A stretch of DNA of 64,000 bases from Desulfobacter vibrioformis DSM 8776 (GTDB taxonomy: Bacteria > Desulfobacterota > Desulfobacteria > Desulfobacterales > Desulfobacteraceae), in assembly GCF_000745975.1 (NCBI RefSeq), contig NZ_JQKJ01000009.1, positions 1 to 64,000 of the forward strand. Reading direction: 5' to 3'. Below the pieces are notes generated by a model that was not told where the DNA came from, did not search any database, and worked only from the letters and a program-made list of their open reading frames with translations. This document shows, in pieces, positions 42,638 through 51,817 of the stretch. The translations under genes were made by a program, and so were the position numbers. Position 1 is the first letter of the stretch. Each line of letters starts with the position of its first letter.

Positions 42638-44517
42638 ATGACAGGCGGCGGACCACTGCCGCCGCCGGCGGGGCCGGGACTATGGCCCGATGAAGAGTTC
42701 TTACGGCCTTCATCAGCAGGCATCACAGATTCAGGAAGGCTGGGCCCTCCAAGCACGATCTGATCTCCCGGTTCCAGTCCGCTCAGGATCTCCACTGAAT
42801 CCAGGGTGGTCATGCCGGTGGTAACCTGCACCTTTTCAGGGATTTGACTTCCCTGCCGGATCACCTGAACGAACTTTTCATTTTTCCGGATCATTACCCC
42901 GTCCAGGGGCACCATCAGGGCTTTGGGATTTTCATAGACAATGATGGAAAGATTGGCGGACATGCCCAGGCGGATTCTTTTTTTCTGGTCCCCGGTCAGG
43001 CGGTCAATGGCGATGCCCACATCAAACATGGGGCCTTCCATTCCCTGGGACACGGCATTGGATGAAATCTGCCGCACCCGGCCGGTCATGGGGATATCTG
43101 AAAAGGCATCTCCGGTCACATTGACCTTCATGCCGAAATCAATTTTCCCGATATCGATCTCGTCCACCCGGGCTTTGACCGACAGGCCGTCCAGGTTCCC
43201 GATGCTGACCAGAATATCTCCCTGGTTAACTGAAACACCGGCCTCCACCCGTTTTTTTCCGCTGCCGCCCTCCATACCGCCGTCATTCCCGCCTGTGGGC
43301 ATGATGATGATACCGGACACTGGTGCGTAAACCACGGTGTTTTTTAATTTTTGTTCGACTTCATCCAGACTGGTCCTGGCATTGGCCAGCTCCATTCTGG
43401 AAATGTTCTTGTTCTCGGGACTGGCCTTTTCCATGACCGCGTCCAGAGACTCCCTGGCAGCAGTGAGATCCATTTGCTGATTTTCGTAATCAGACTCGGC
43501 CGATTCAAATTCCGATCTTGAAATGATTCCCTTTTCAAAGAGCAGCCGGCTCTCCTCCAATTTACGTTGGGCCGCATCCAGGCTGTTCTTGGCCTTGGTA
43601 AAAGAGCGCCTGGATGAAGAGACCTCTGAGCTCCTGTCCCATTGCTGGAGCTGCCGAAAGTTCTGCATGGCCTTGATATAGGCGGATTTTGCATCCCTGA
43701 AGGATTTCTCCAGCTGGGCGGTATCCATGGAAAAGAGTCTGGCCCCTTTTTCCACCTTCTGGTCATAAACAAAAAACCGTTGCTTTATCTTCCCGTCATA
43801 GGGGGCCACCACATTTATCTCCTCCAGCGGGGCCACATGGCCTGACAGGGATATGGAGGCGTTCAGGGGCTGCACCCTTACCGGAACCCTGTTCATGACC
43901 TGATCCACAGTTCCGGGCCCTGTTTTTTCCCCTGAAAAATAGGCCGTGGGCATAAGGTTCTGCTGCCAGAGGTAATATCCCATGCCGCCAAATCCCAAAA
44001 CCACGGCCAGGGTAACAAAAAGCCGGATCACCTGAACCTTTTTCAGGGCCGACTTGAGTTTCTTATTGGTCTCTTCCGCGTCAATAAAAGCGTCCCTGAG
44101 CTTGAGGTTAAGTTCTTTCTCCTTTTCCCGGCTTTGGGTGATTTCCGTGATATCATTGATCACCACCACCACGCCGGCGCTTTCGCTTTCCCCCTCTTTT
44201 TCCGGCCGGAGATAGGAGGTGGACAGCGAAAGAATCCGCTCCTGTCCGTCGGGCCGCTTAAAGGCTGTGGTTTCGGTCCGGCCCACCGCCGTGTCGTAAA
44301 CCGCATCCAGGATGACCTGGCAGAACTGGTCGTTTTCCTCCATCTCCATCATGAAGACCTGGCCAAAGGGCTTGTCCCTGACCTCTTCAGGACTCAGTCC
44401 CAGGATATCCCCGGCCAGGTCGTTGAACATGGTGACTGTGCCCTTGGGGCTGAGGGCCATGACCCCCTCGTTCATACTTTCGATAATGCGCTGGTAAAAG
44501 ATTATTTTCCCGGCCAT
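42634..44517 (-). CDS. PAS-domain fused periplasmic efflux adaptor (MacA/HlyD-type)
   Basis: 627 aa, about 230 longer than a normal MacA. Residues about 1-120 are a cytoplasmic PAS domain with PAC tail (IIESMNEGVMALSPKGTVTMFN, LGLSPEEVRDKPF, GVVVVINDITEITQSREKE). A coiled coil (about 120-160) leads to one membrane helix (about 163-183, IRLFVTLAVVLGFGGMGYYL). The adaptor follows: lipoyl half (PLEEINVVAPYDGKIKQRFF), long hairpin coiled coil (about 265-390), NTVVYAPVSGIIIMP, and beta-barrel with VNVTGDAFSDIPMTGRV. The C-terminus is Gly/Pro rich. PAS domains normally sense signals, so the exporter might be gated from the cytoplasm. It overlaps the TolC gene upstream by 16 bases. Confidence 0.87.
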   Translation of the reverse strand: MAGKIIFYQRIIESMNEGVMALSPKGTVTMFNDLAGDILGLSPEEVRDKPFGQVFMMEMEENDQFCQVILDAVYDTAVGRTETTAFKRPDGQERILSLSTSYLRPEKEGESESAGVVVVINDITEITQSREKEKELNLKLRDAFIDAEETNKKLKSALKKVQVIRLFVTLAVVLGFGGMGYYLWQQNLMPTAYFSGEKTGPGTVDQVMNRVPVRVQPLNASISLSGHVAPLEEINVVAPYDGKIKQRFFVYDQKVEKGARLFSMDTAQLEKSFRDAKSAYIKAMQNFRQLQQWDRSSEVSSSRRSFTKAKNSLDAAQRKLEESRLLFEKGIISRSEFESAESDYENQQMDLTAARESLDAVMEKASPENKNISRMELANARTSLDEVEQKLKNTVVYAPVSGIIIMPTGGNDGGMEGGSGKKRVEAGVSVNQGDILVSIGNLDGLSVKARVDEIDIGKIDFGMKVNVTGDAFSDIPMTGRVRQISSNAVSQGMEGPMFDVGIAIDRLTGDQKKRIRLGMSANLSIIVYENPKALMVPLDGVMIRKNEKFVQVIRQGSQIPEKVQVTTGMTTLDSVEILSGLEPGDQIVLGGPSLPESVMPADEGRKNSSSGHSPGPAGGGSGPPPVM

Positions 44518-45986
44518 TGATCATTTTCCTTATTGTAATCCACTTTCCAGGTGTCTGTGGTGGTGGCCAGAAAGTTGTCCAGGCTGGTTAAGGCATTAAG
44601 ATAGTCCACTTTGGCCAGCTGCTGTTCGGACAACTCCCTGGCCCGGACTGCCATGCCCACCTGTTTCAGGCGCGTCTCCACCTCCCGGACCGCATCCTTG
44701 AGATCCAGCCGGATATCCCGCTCCGTATCTGCCAGGGATAGCCTGGCCCTGGTCAGGGTGGCTCTGGCCGAGAGCAGGGCCTGTTCAAGACTGAGCCTTG
44801 ACGTGCCGTGGATGGGGACGTTCAAGGCAAGCCCGGCTGACCAGGTGCCGTCGTCGGTATTGGCCGCATCCCGGTTGTTGGTATCGGTGAAGGTGTAATC
44901 CCCGGTAAAATCCAGCTGCCATTGCATATTGTTCTCGGCCACGGCCAGGCCGATCTCTGCCAGCCGGACGTCATGCCTGGCACTGAGGTAATCCAGGCGG
45001 TTCCGGAACGCAATTTCAAGGCAGGTTTCCATATCCGGATGGACAGGGGAAAAATCCGTCTCTTCAATCACTTTTATCCGGGTGTCCCGGTCCAGGTTCA
45101 GGACCTTGAGCAGGGCGATCCGGTAACTGTCCAGGCTGTTCAAGGTATTTTCATAGGAGAGTTCCTGGTTGGCCAGGTCAGATTCGTTCTGGATCAGTTC
45201 ATTGGCTGCCAGACGCCCCATGGCAATCAACAGTTTATTGGTCTCAAGGTTGGCCCTGGAACGCGCCACAGATGCCTTAGAGATCTCCACCTGCCTGATA
45301 GCCTGGGCATAGGATCTAAACGCTGAAATCGTGGAATTCACCACAGCGGCGATATTATCTCTCAGGGCCAGAAAATTTTCCTGCTCTGCCAGCCTTGCTG
45401 AAACCAGCGAATAAGTTGCCACTTCTTTGCCGAATCCCTTGAGCAGGGGCTGGGTAAAGCTTGCCGTCCAGGTATTGGACCCGCTGTAGGTCTCCTTGCC
45501 GCCGCTGGTGTTGCCCAGGTTGTCTGTCCGGTTCCAGGAAAAGCGCATGTTTCCGCCGTATTCAAAGTTTTTGTCCATATGAATACCTGAACTATGGCTG
45601 TAAGAAATGCTGTCGGCACTTCCCTGTTCTCCCTCGGTTCTGGTTCTGCTCCCCGAGGCGGAAGGACCTGAGGTCAGATTGAAATCAGGATCAAACTCGG
45701 CTTCAGCCACCCTGAGGCTGAATTTATCCAGAACCCGGGTGATATAGGCACGCTTCACGTCCCGGTTGGACCGGAGGGCCACGGCAATGGCCTCGGCGAT
45801 ATTCATCTCCATGGCATCTGCTTCGGTTTTATTTGGTTTCCCGCCTGCCATACCCTGGGCCGGGCAAAAAAAAAGGACCAGAATCCCCGAGAGCAGCAAG
45901 CACGAAATTCGTTGGCCCAGCCACCCCCGCAGCCCCAACCTAATCATGACACGGATTCCTTTGAAAAAGTTTCTTTTTCCTAGCAT
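44502..45986 (-). CDS. TolC-family outer membrane channel
   Basis: 494 aa. A signal sequence (about residues 20-45, after a basic start) is followed by two repeats of the OEP/TolC fold: AEAIAVALRSNRDVKRAYI and ETCLEIAFRNRLDYLSARHDVRLAEIGLAVAENN. Long helical stretches and RARLSLADTERDIRLDLKDAVREVETR fit the tunnel helices. It is first in the four-gene exporter operon and supplies the outer membrane exit. The internal ATG near 45950 (MIRLGLRG...) is an alternative start. Confidence 0.88.
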   Translation of the reverse strand: MLGKRNFFKGIRVMIRLGLRGWLGQRISCLLLSGILVLFFCPAQGMAGGKPNKTEADAMEMNIAEAIAVALRSNRDVKRAYITRVLDKFSLRVAEAEFDPDFNLTSGPSASGSRTRTEGEQGSADSISYSHSSGIHMDKNFEYGGNMRFSWNRTDNLGNTSGGKETYSGSNTWTASFTQPLLKGFGKEVATYSLVSARLAEQENFLALRDNIAAVVNSTISAFRSYAQAIRQVEISKASVARSRANLETNKLLIAMGRLAANELIQNESDLANQELSYENTLNSLDSYRIALLKVLNLDRDTRIKVIEETDFSPVHPDMETCLEIAFRNRLDYLSARHDVRLAEIGLAVAENNMQWQLDFTGDYTFTDTNNRDAANTDDGTWSAGLALNVPIHGTSRLSLEQALLSARATLTRARLSLADTERDIRLDLKDAVREVETRLKQVGMAVRARELSEQQLAKVDYLNALTSLDNFLATTTDTWKVDYNKENDQWPGK

Positions 45987-46278
45987 CTGTAAGTCTTAAG
46001 TCCTTGTTCCCAACCCCCAGTTATTTTTATGGACTCCCTATATACTTCTCAGTAAAGTCCTTTAATTAAGATAGTAATACGCTTTGTGTCAAGAAAACTA
46101 TCGAAGGTTTAAAAGTCATACGGCCTGGATTTGTCATCTATGTTTTATCATGATACAACACATAGCCTGTGCAAGTGAATTGGCTTGGAACTTTGATCCG
46201 GGGTAACCGGGCGCAGAATATGGAAAAACGCAAAGTTCAGTTTTCCTGATCCCATATCTTTATTTTAAAGGATTGAAC
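45987..46278. other. Divergent promoter region of the exporter operon and the epimerase
   Basis: 292 bases without a gene. It must contain the promoters of the minus-strand tolC-like operon and the plus-strand epimerase. AAAGGATTGAAC before the ATG at 46279 is the epimerase ribosome-binding site. No operator is clear. Confidence 0.45.
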
Positions 46279-47283
46279 ATGAACATATTAATCACCGGTG
46301 CTGCCGGGTTTATAGGGGCATCGCTTTCTTTACGGTTGTTGAATGACGGTCACCGTGTATGGGGAATTGATAATCTTAATGATTATTATGATGTGAACCT
46401 GAAAAAAGACCGGCTGGCACGTTTGTCCGGGTATCCGGATTTCAAATTTATTTTTTTGGACATAGCGGACCGGCCCAACATGGTCAAACTATTCGAGGAA
46501 AATGCCTTTGACTGCGTGGTGAACCTGGCGGCCCAGGCAGGGGTGCGGTACAGCCTTGAAAATCCGGCCTCCTATGTGGAATCCAATCTAGTGGGGTTTG
46601 GCAATATTCTTGAAGGCTGCCGCCATGGCGGGGTCAAGCATCTTGTGTTTGCGTCCTCAAGCTCGGTGTATGGCTTGAATACCCACATGCCTTTTTCGGT
46701 CCGCCATAATGTGGATCACCCGGTCAGCCTGTATGCGGCTTCCAAAAAAGCCAATGAGCTCATGGCCCATTCTTACAGCTACCTGTATCATCTGCCGGTA
46801 ACAGGGTTGCGGTTTTTTACGGTATACGGGCCTTGGGGCAGACCTGACATGGCATTGTTTCTTTTCACCAAAGCCATTTTAGCTGACGAGCCCATAAAGG
46901 TGTTTAACAATGGAGAGATGCAACGGGATTTTACCTATATTGATGATATTGTGGAAGGGGTTGTGCGGGTGATAAACAATATCCCTGGGCCTGATCCTGC
47001 ATGGAGCGGCAAAAGTCCGCTTCCTTCAAGCTCCTGTGTGCCGTACAGGATTTACAATATAGGTAATAACGAACCTGTGCCGTTGATGGATTTTGTCCAT
47101 GCCATTGAAGAGGCCTTGGGCAAAAAAGCAAAAATTGACTATCAGCCTATGCAGGCAGGCGATGTGCCCGCCACCTGGGCTGATGTTGATGATCTTGTTG
47201 CCGCCACCGGGTTTAAGCCTGAAACGTCTGTAAAACAGGGGATACAGAATTTTGTGGACTGGTATAAGGAATACTATGCCTGA
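46279..47283 (+). CDS. NAD-dependent sugar epimerase (UDP-glucuronate 4-epimerase-like)
   Basis: 334 aa from the ATG; a TTG two codons earlier is possible. Rossmann motif [33 protein letters not shown], the SSSSVYG Ser and the catalytic YAASKKANE (YxxxK). [23 protein letters not shown] is typical of UDP-GlcA 4-epimerases (CapI/GAE type). It would act with the UDP-glucose dehydrogenase at 51.8 kb: UDP-Glc to UDP-GlcA to UDP-GalA for surface polysaccharide. It stands alone, followed by a terminator hairpin. Confidence 0.87.
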   Translation: MNILITGAAGFIGASLSLRLLNDGHRVWGIDNLNDYYDVNLKKDRLARLSGYPDFKFIFLDIADRPNMVKLFEENAFDCVVNLAAQAGVRYSLENPASYVESNLVGFGNILEGCRHGGVKHLVFASSSSVYGLNTHMPFSVRHNVDHPVSLYAASKKANELMAHSYSYLYHLPVTGLRFFTVYGPWGRPDMALFLFTKAILADEPIKVFNNGEMQRDFTYIDDIVEGVVRVINNIPGPDPAWSGKSPLPSSSCVPYRIYNIGNNEPVPLMDFVHAIEEALGKKAKIDYQPMQAGDVPATWADVDDLVAATGFKPETSVKQGIQNFVDWYKEYYA

Positions 47284-47397
47284 AAGGGTGCCCCGTAGTT
47301 TTGACTGCGGGGCTACTTTTCTTAAGACCGCCGGATTACGATTTCATATAGATTCAGGGAAAAGGCCTGTACAAGCCCTGCTGATACAGTCATGGGT
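47280..47397. repeat. Degenerate copy of the pepN 3' region with hairpin
   Basis: Bases 47280-47353 repeat 48148-48235: the GCCCCGTAGTTTTGACTGCG hairpin, AAGACCGCCGGATTAC and CGATTTCATATAGATTC, with a 17-base deletion. Bases from about 47354 then match the interior of pepN near 49014-49057 (AAAAGGCCTGTACAAGCCC and GTCATGGG). So this is a shrunken duplicate of pepN pieces on the far side of the BrnTA genes. The hairpin (47288-47320) followed by T runs can terminate the epimerase transcript. A run of ten G follows at 47408-47417. Confidence 0.8.
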
Positions 47398-47421
47398 CTG
47401 CCAGTCTGGGGGGGGGGCTAA

Positions 47422-47724
47422 TCATACAGGTGTTTTACCTAACTCTTCCCGGATAACCTTCCGTAACATACTCTCAAGGCTCGGTTGATCCGTTTGATCT
47501 TCAGCAATAATCTTTTTCAAACTCTCATTGATAAGGGTCTGGTATCCCTTTTTCCCGGCTTTTGATTTGAAATAACCAATTACCCCAGCATCCAGCATAA
47601 TGGTAATCCGCTGCTTTTTCTCAACAGGCTTAAAACCCTGACGAAAAACAGCCCTGTCAAAATCAGCCTGGGTAACTTCCGGGTATTCATCCATAGAGGT
47701 TTGAAAAATAGAGTTTTTGTTCAT
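47422..47724 (-). CDS. brnA: BrnA-type antitoxin
   Basis: 100 aa. RITIMLDAGVIGYFKSKAGK and GYQTLINESLKKIIAED give the ribbon-helix-helix-like BrnA fold (strand, then two helices). The N-terminal VTQADFDRAVFRQG matches the family leader. It overlaps the upstream toxin gene by 38 bases, the usual toxin-first order of brnTA. It should bind BrnT and repress the operon. A second ATG at 47694 is possible. Confidence 0.85.
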   Translation of the reverse strand: MNKNSIFQTSMDEYPEVTQADFDRAVFRQGFKPVEKKQRITIMLDAGVIGYFKSKAGKKGYQTLINESLKKIIAEDQTDQPSLESMLRKVIREELGKTPV

Positions 47725-47962
47725 TTTGGGTCGCCTTTCTCATGGATATAATTCTTATTTCATCGGTGTTTTCAGTATGGACGATCACCACAACGCTGTC
47801 CAATAAACCGATGGTTACAAACCGTTGTTCACCATAATCCATTCGGGTGTCTTCAAAGGTGAAGGTGGCCCCGGCAAAAACTATGTGGGCTTGGGCGAAA
47901 TCAAGGCCAGCGTGTTTAGCTATGTTGCTTTGCCGTTTATTTTCGTCCCAAATGATTTTCAT
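47687..47962 (-). CDS. brnT: BrnT-type ribonuclease toxin
   Basis: 91 aa. IIWDENKRQSNIAKHAGLDF, the segment DTRMDYGEQRFVTIGLLDS and EIRIISMRKATQNEQKLYF match the RelE-like BrnT toxin closely (WDExKxxxNxxKHG start, RIISxRxAxxxE end). An active toxin would cleave mRNA. The pair is on the minus strand between two copies of the pepN 3' region, suggesting it arrived as a unit. Confidence 0.88.
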   Translation of the reverse strand: MKIIWDENKRQSNIAKHAGLDFAQAHIVFAGATFTFEDTRMDYGEQRFVTIGLLDSVVVIVHTENTDEIRIISMRKATQNEQKLYFSNLYG

Positions 47963-48003
47963 GATTTAATTATATACATATATTTATGCATATACAAATC
48001 CCT
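47963..48003 (-). promoter_or_regulatory. Likely autoregulated promoter/operator of brnTA
   Basis: Immediately upstream of the brnT ATG on the minus strand the sequence reads TATATGCATAAATATATGTA followed by TATAATTAAATC. It has a near palindrome (TATATGCATA with ATATGTATATA) around a TATAAT-like -10 box. This suits repression by the BrnTA complex. Visual assignment only. Confidence 0.45.
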
Positions 48004-48154
48004 TATTCAGTCACTGCATAATTCCACAACGCCCGAAATATTCTGAATGCTTGGTTTACCTGAGCCGGGGATCTCTGACTTACTGCTGTAAAAACTTTCT
48101 TGATATTTTGCTTTTGCCTGAGCTGCTTTTGTTGTCTCTCTCGATCCTGAAAGG

Positions 48155-48190
48155 GTAGCCCCGTAGTTTTGACTGCGGGGCTACTTTTTT
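48155..48190 (-). terminator. Bidirectional terminator after pepN
   Basis: GTAGCCCCGTAG at 48155-48166 pairs with CTGCGGGGCTAC at 48173-48184 (one G-U pair, 6-base loop). TTTTTT follows on the plus strand, and A/T residues on the minus strand side are weaker. It lies just past the pepN stop codon, and its copy lies after the epimerase at 47288. Confidence 0.75.
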
Positions 48191-48202
48191 AAGACCGCCG
48201 GA

Positions 48203-50809
48203 TTACTCTAACGCCCGGGATACGATTTCATATAGATTCCTGGATAACTCTTTTTGTCCCGCCATGGTTTCAAGTTGCTTTTTCATCATAACTTGCCTGC
48301 TCTGATCATAACGTTTCCATAAATTGAAGCATGCGCAAAGCCGTGCGGCTGTCTGGTGGTTGATTTTATCCAACGCCAGAATCCGTTCAGCCACAAATGC
48401 ATAGCCCTGGCCGTCAGCCCTGTGAAAATTCATGGGATTATTCATGGCAAAGGCGAATATGAGCGCCCGGACCTTGTTGGGGTTGGCCATGGTAAAATCT
48501 TTATGTACTGTCAGTTTTTTTACCTGGTCCAAGGTGTCATTAAGACTGGACTGGGCCTGGACAGAAAACCATTTATCGATAACCAGGGTCCGGGCCTTCC
48601 ATTTGTCATAAAAAGCGTGACATGCCTTCTCACGCATTTCAGGATTTTTGTGGCTCAGGATTTTGAAGGCGGCAAATTCATCTGTCATGTTGCCGGCGCT
48701 TTCAAACTGTTTTTGCACAAGATCCTGGATATCTTTATCAGACAGGCAGCCAAGATAGGAAAGGCAAAGGTTTTTAAGGCTCCTGTCCGCCATGGCCGCA
48801 CCTGAAATATCAGCGGGGGGGGCGGACCGGCAGATGTCATATACGGTTTTAAATTGTGATGCCAGTTTTTCCGCCAGGGTTTGTTTCAAAAAGGTCCTTG
48901 CCTGGTGAATGGCCTCAACATCAATGATTTCAAAATGATCCTTTATTTCCGTTTCCAGGGGCAGGGCAAGGGTCTTGGAAAGAAACGCCCTGTCTTTTTC
49001 CTTGTCTTCCAGGGCCAGAGAAAAGGCCTGTACAAGCCCGGCTGATACCGTCATGGGGCCGCCGGTCCGGACGGCAGTCACCAGATTTTTTATCTCATTG
49101 ATGAACAGGGTCTGGGCCGCACGCCACTGGTTAAAGGGATCGGTATCCCGGGCCATGAGAAAGGCAAGGTCCTGATCTGAAAAATCCGTGGTCAGACGGA
49201 CGGGTGCAGTAAATTCCCTGAATACGGAAGGGTAGATGTCAGCGGATATATTTTCAAATCTAAAGGTGTGGATTTCCTTTGTCAGCTCATACAGAAGGTC
49301 TTGTTTGACCGTTTCCCCGGTCCTGTTGATCAAAGAGATCCGAACGGGGATGTGAAAGGGTTTTTTCTCGGATTGATTCCTGTCCGGGGATGTGGCCTGG
49401 GTAAAGGTCAAGGACAGGGTGCCGGTAGTTTCATCATATTGACGGGTCATGGATACTTCCGGTGTACCGGACTGGGTGTACCACAGGAAAAACTGGTCCA
49501 GGCTGCGGCCGGATACCTTTTCCATGACATCAACAAAATCCTCAAGGGTGACGGCCATGCCGTCAAATTTTTCAAAATACAGATCCATACCCTTTCTGAA
49601 CAGGTCCTGTCCTAGAAGCTGATAGATCATGCGGATCACTTCTGCACCTTTTTCATACACGGTCATGGTGTAAAAGTTATCCATTTTGATATATGAGTCC
49701 GGCCGTACCGGGTGGGTCATGGGGCCGCTGTCTTCGGGAAACTGTGCCGCCATAAGGTTTTTTACATCACTGATGCGCTTTACCGGGCGTGAATTCATGT
49801 CCGATGAAAATTCCTGGTCCCGGAAAACGGTGAGTCCTTCCTTGAGGCTGAGCTGGAACCAGTTTTTCAGGGTGATCCGGTTGCCGGTCCAGTTGTGGAA
49901 GTATTCGTGGGCAATAACGCCCTGGATGCCCATGAAATCATCGTCCGTAGCTGTTTGCGGGTCTGCCAGCACATATTTGGCGTTAAATATGTTCAGCCCT
50001 TTATTTTCCATGGCCCCGGCATTAAAATCATTGATGGCCACGATCTGGTACAGGTCCAGATCATATTCCCGGCCAAACCGGTTTTCATCCCATGCCATGG
50101 CCTGTTTCAGGGAGGTCATGGCATGGCTGCAAAGGGCGATATTCTCTTTTTCAGAATAGATGTTTAAGGTCACATGCCTGCCTGATGCGGTTGTGAACTG
50201 GTCCTCTAATACGGCAAGATCTCCTGCCACCAGGGCAAAGAGATAGCAGGGCTTTTTAAAAGGATCTTCCCAGACAACAAAGTGGCGGTTGTTGTCAAGG
50301 TCACCGGATTTTACAGGGTTGCCGTTGGATAACAGCACAGGATACCGGGTTTTGTCCGCCACAATGGTGCAGGAAAAAGGCGCCATCACGTCGGGCCGGT
50401 CAGGGTAGGGCGTGATATTGCGGAATCCCTGGGCCTCACACTGGGTGCATAAAATGCTGCCCGAACGGTATAATCCTTCTAACGCGGTATTTTCATCCGG
50501 TTTAAGAATGTTTGTGATTTCAAGCTCAAAAACATCCGGGGTGGCTGCAAGGGTAAATGTTTCATCATCGCTTTGGTATTCACCGGGCAAAAGCACCATG
50601 TCACCGGCAACCACGGAAACAATGTCAAAAATTCCCTTGTTCAATACCAGAGGCGTTGTTTCATCTGCCCTGGCCGGATCTTTTCTCATTTTAAGTTTGG
50701 ATATCACCCGGGTGTGGTCATCCCGGATGTCAAAGATCAGGTCAACATGGTCGACAATGAATTCAAAGGGCCGGTAGTCTTTTAAATATATTTTTTTGTG
50801 TTCATTCAT
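48203..50809 (-). CDS. pepN: Aminopeptidase N (M1 family)
   Basis: 868 aa from MNEHKKIYLKDYRPFEF; the frame is open 13 codons earlier. The exopeptidase motif GAMENKGLNIFN and zinc site HEYFHNWTGNRIT with the distal Glu (LKEGLTVFRDQEF) are intact. NFYTMTVYEKGAEVIRMIYQLLG and FFLWYTQSGTPEVSM are also as in gammaproteobacterial-type PepN (DUF3458 domain). The helical C-terminal domain is complete. A cytosolic enzyme removing N-terminal residues from peptides. It stands alone. Confidence 0.93.
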   Translation of the reverse strand: MNEHKKIYLKDYRPFEFIVDHVDLIFDIRDDHTRVISKLKMRKDPARADETTPLVLNKGIFDIVSVVAGDMVLLPGEYQSDDETFTLAATPDVFELEITNILKPDENTALEGLYRSGSILCTQCEAQGFRNITPYPDRPDVMAPFSCTIVADKTRYPVLLSNGNPVKSGDLDNNRHFVVWEDPFKKPCYLFALVAGDLAVLEDQFTTASGRHVTLNIYSEKENIALCSHAMTSLKQAMAWDENRFGREYDLDLYQIVAINDFNAGAMENKGLNIFNAKYVLADPQTATDDDFMGIQGVIAHEYFHNWTGNRITLKNWFQLSLKEGLTVFRDQEFSSDMNSRPVKRISDVKNLMAAQFPEDSGPMTHPVRPDSYIKMDNFYTMTVYEKGAEVIRMIYQLLGQDLFRKGMDLYFEKFDGMAVTLEDFVDVMEKVSGRSLDQFFLWYTQSGTPEVSMTRQYDETTGTLSLTFTQATSPDRNQSEKKPFHIPVRISLINRTGETVKQDLLYELTKEIHTFRFENISADIYPSVFREFTAPVRLTTDFSDQDLAFLMARDTDPFNQWRAAQTLFINEIKNLVTAVRTGGPMTVSAGLVQAFSLALEDKEKDRAFLSKTLALPLETEIKDHFEIIDVEAIHQARTFLKQTLAEKLASQFKTVYDICRSAPPADISGAAMADRSLKNLCLSYLGCLSDKDIQDLVQKQFESAGNMTDEFAAFKILSHKNPEMREKACHAFYDKWKARTLVIDKWFSVQAQSSLNDTLDQVKKLTVHKDFTMANPNKVRALIFAFAMNNPMNFHRADGQGYAFVAERILALDKINHQTAARLCACFNLWKRYDQSRQVMMKKQLETMAGQKELSRNLYEIVSRALE

Positions 50810-50870
50810 AATGACAATTAAAATACAACCGGCCCGCAGCCTTGTCAATTAAGGCCTGTTAATATACTGG

Positions 50871-51527
50871 TTATATCAGGGCCAATACCTCAGTTACTAA
50901 TTTTTCAATTCCGATTGCGACATCTTTAATATTGGGTCCAAGCATATATGCCGGCGTTGACACAATTTTTTTATCCCGGTCTATATGTATCTGATCAACA
51001 GCGCATGTCACATGTTTGCCGCCCATTTTTTCGATCAAATCTGCGGTTTCCTGGTCATTTCCAATGGTGACTTCAGGATGTTTATCCGCAATTGCCTTGG
51101 TCAATGTCGCCGGCGCAATACAAATGGCACCAACAGGCTTTTGGCTGTTAATCATGTCAGTTATTATCCGCTGAACCTCCGGGTGAACCTGGGCCTGGAT
51201 ATTATTAATCGCAAAATCACTTAAATTTTTGGCTGCACCAAAACCACCGGGTATGATGATGGCATCCATATCGCTTGCCTGAACATCTTTTAAGTCCTTA
51301 ATCTCCCCCCGGGCAATCCGTGCAGATTCTACCAGTACATTTCTTTTCTCGGAAGTTTCTGTCCCGGATAAATGGTCAATTACATGATATTGTTCCATGT
51401 TCGGTGCCATACAAATAATTTCTGCATTGGCTTGATCCAAAAACAGCATTGTTAATACAGCTTCATGAACTTCAGAACCATCGTATACGCCACACCCTGC
51501 TAATAATACGCCTACTTTTTTGCTCAT
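50871..51527 (-). CDS. elbB: ElbB-like (DJ-1/PfpI superfamily) glyoxalase-type protein
   Basis: 218 aa from MSKKVGVLLAGCGVYDG, with GGGGGGATATGTT upstream as ribosome-binding site; the frame is open five codons further. VDEVH-type start, EVHEAVLTMLFLDQANAE, IIPGGFGAAKNLSDFA and GAICIAPATLTKAI (nucleophile-elbow Cys in the IC-IAP segment) match ElbB. ElbB is a DJ-1-fold protein with glyoxalase activity, originally linked to isoprenoid synthesis. Length and motifs agree well. Confidence 0.9.
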   Translation of the reverse strand: MSKKVGVLLAGCGVYDGSEVHEAVLTMLFLDQANAEIICMAPNMEQYHVIDHLSGTETSEKRNVLVESARIARGEIKDLKDVQASDMDAIIIPGGFGAAKNLSDFAINNIQAQVHPEVQRIITDMINSQKPVGAICIAPATLTKAIADKHPEVTIGNDQETADLIEKMGGKHVTCAVDQIHIDRDKKIVSTPAYMLGPNIKDVAIGIEKLVTEVLALI

Positions 51528-51817
51528 AACATATCCCCCCAATTTAAATTGTAGTCTTTTTGATTAATTCTGTTAAAAATTACGATGTCATCCGGAAACA
51601 AATGCGAACAAGTATTATGTAGTTATTTTCTACATAACGCCGAAAATATCACTTCTGATTTTCCCTATCAGAAAGAAATTGAGTTGACAAGCAATTTATG
51701 AAGAGGTTATGAACTTTTCTAATGGGATAACATACGGATTATTGAGTTAATCAGCTTGTCCAGGGCCGCAAACGATTAGCTTCGGCTTGGCAATAAATGA
51801 AAGGTAGCACGAACTAA

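Noticed and set aside
47400-47421. Run of ten G residues as a functional signal
   Set aside because: A simple homopolymer next to the brnA stop with no supporting structure; may be slippage or sequencing noise.
50412-50785. Plus-strand frames opposite pepN
   Set aside because: Shadow frames of a well-conserved gene.
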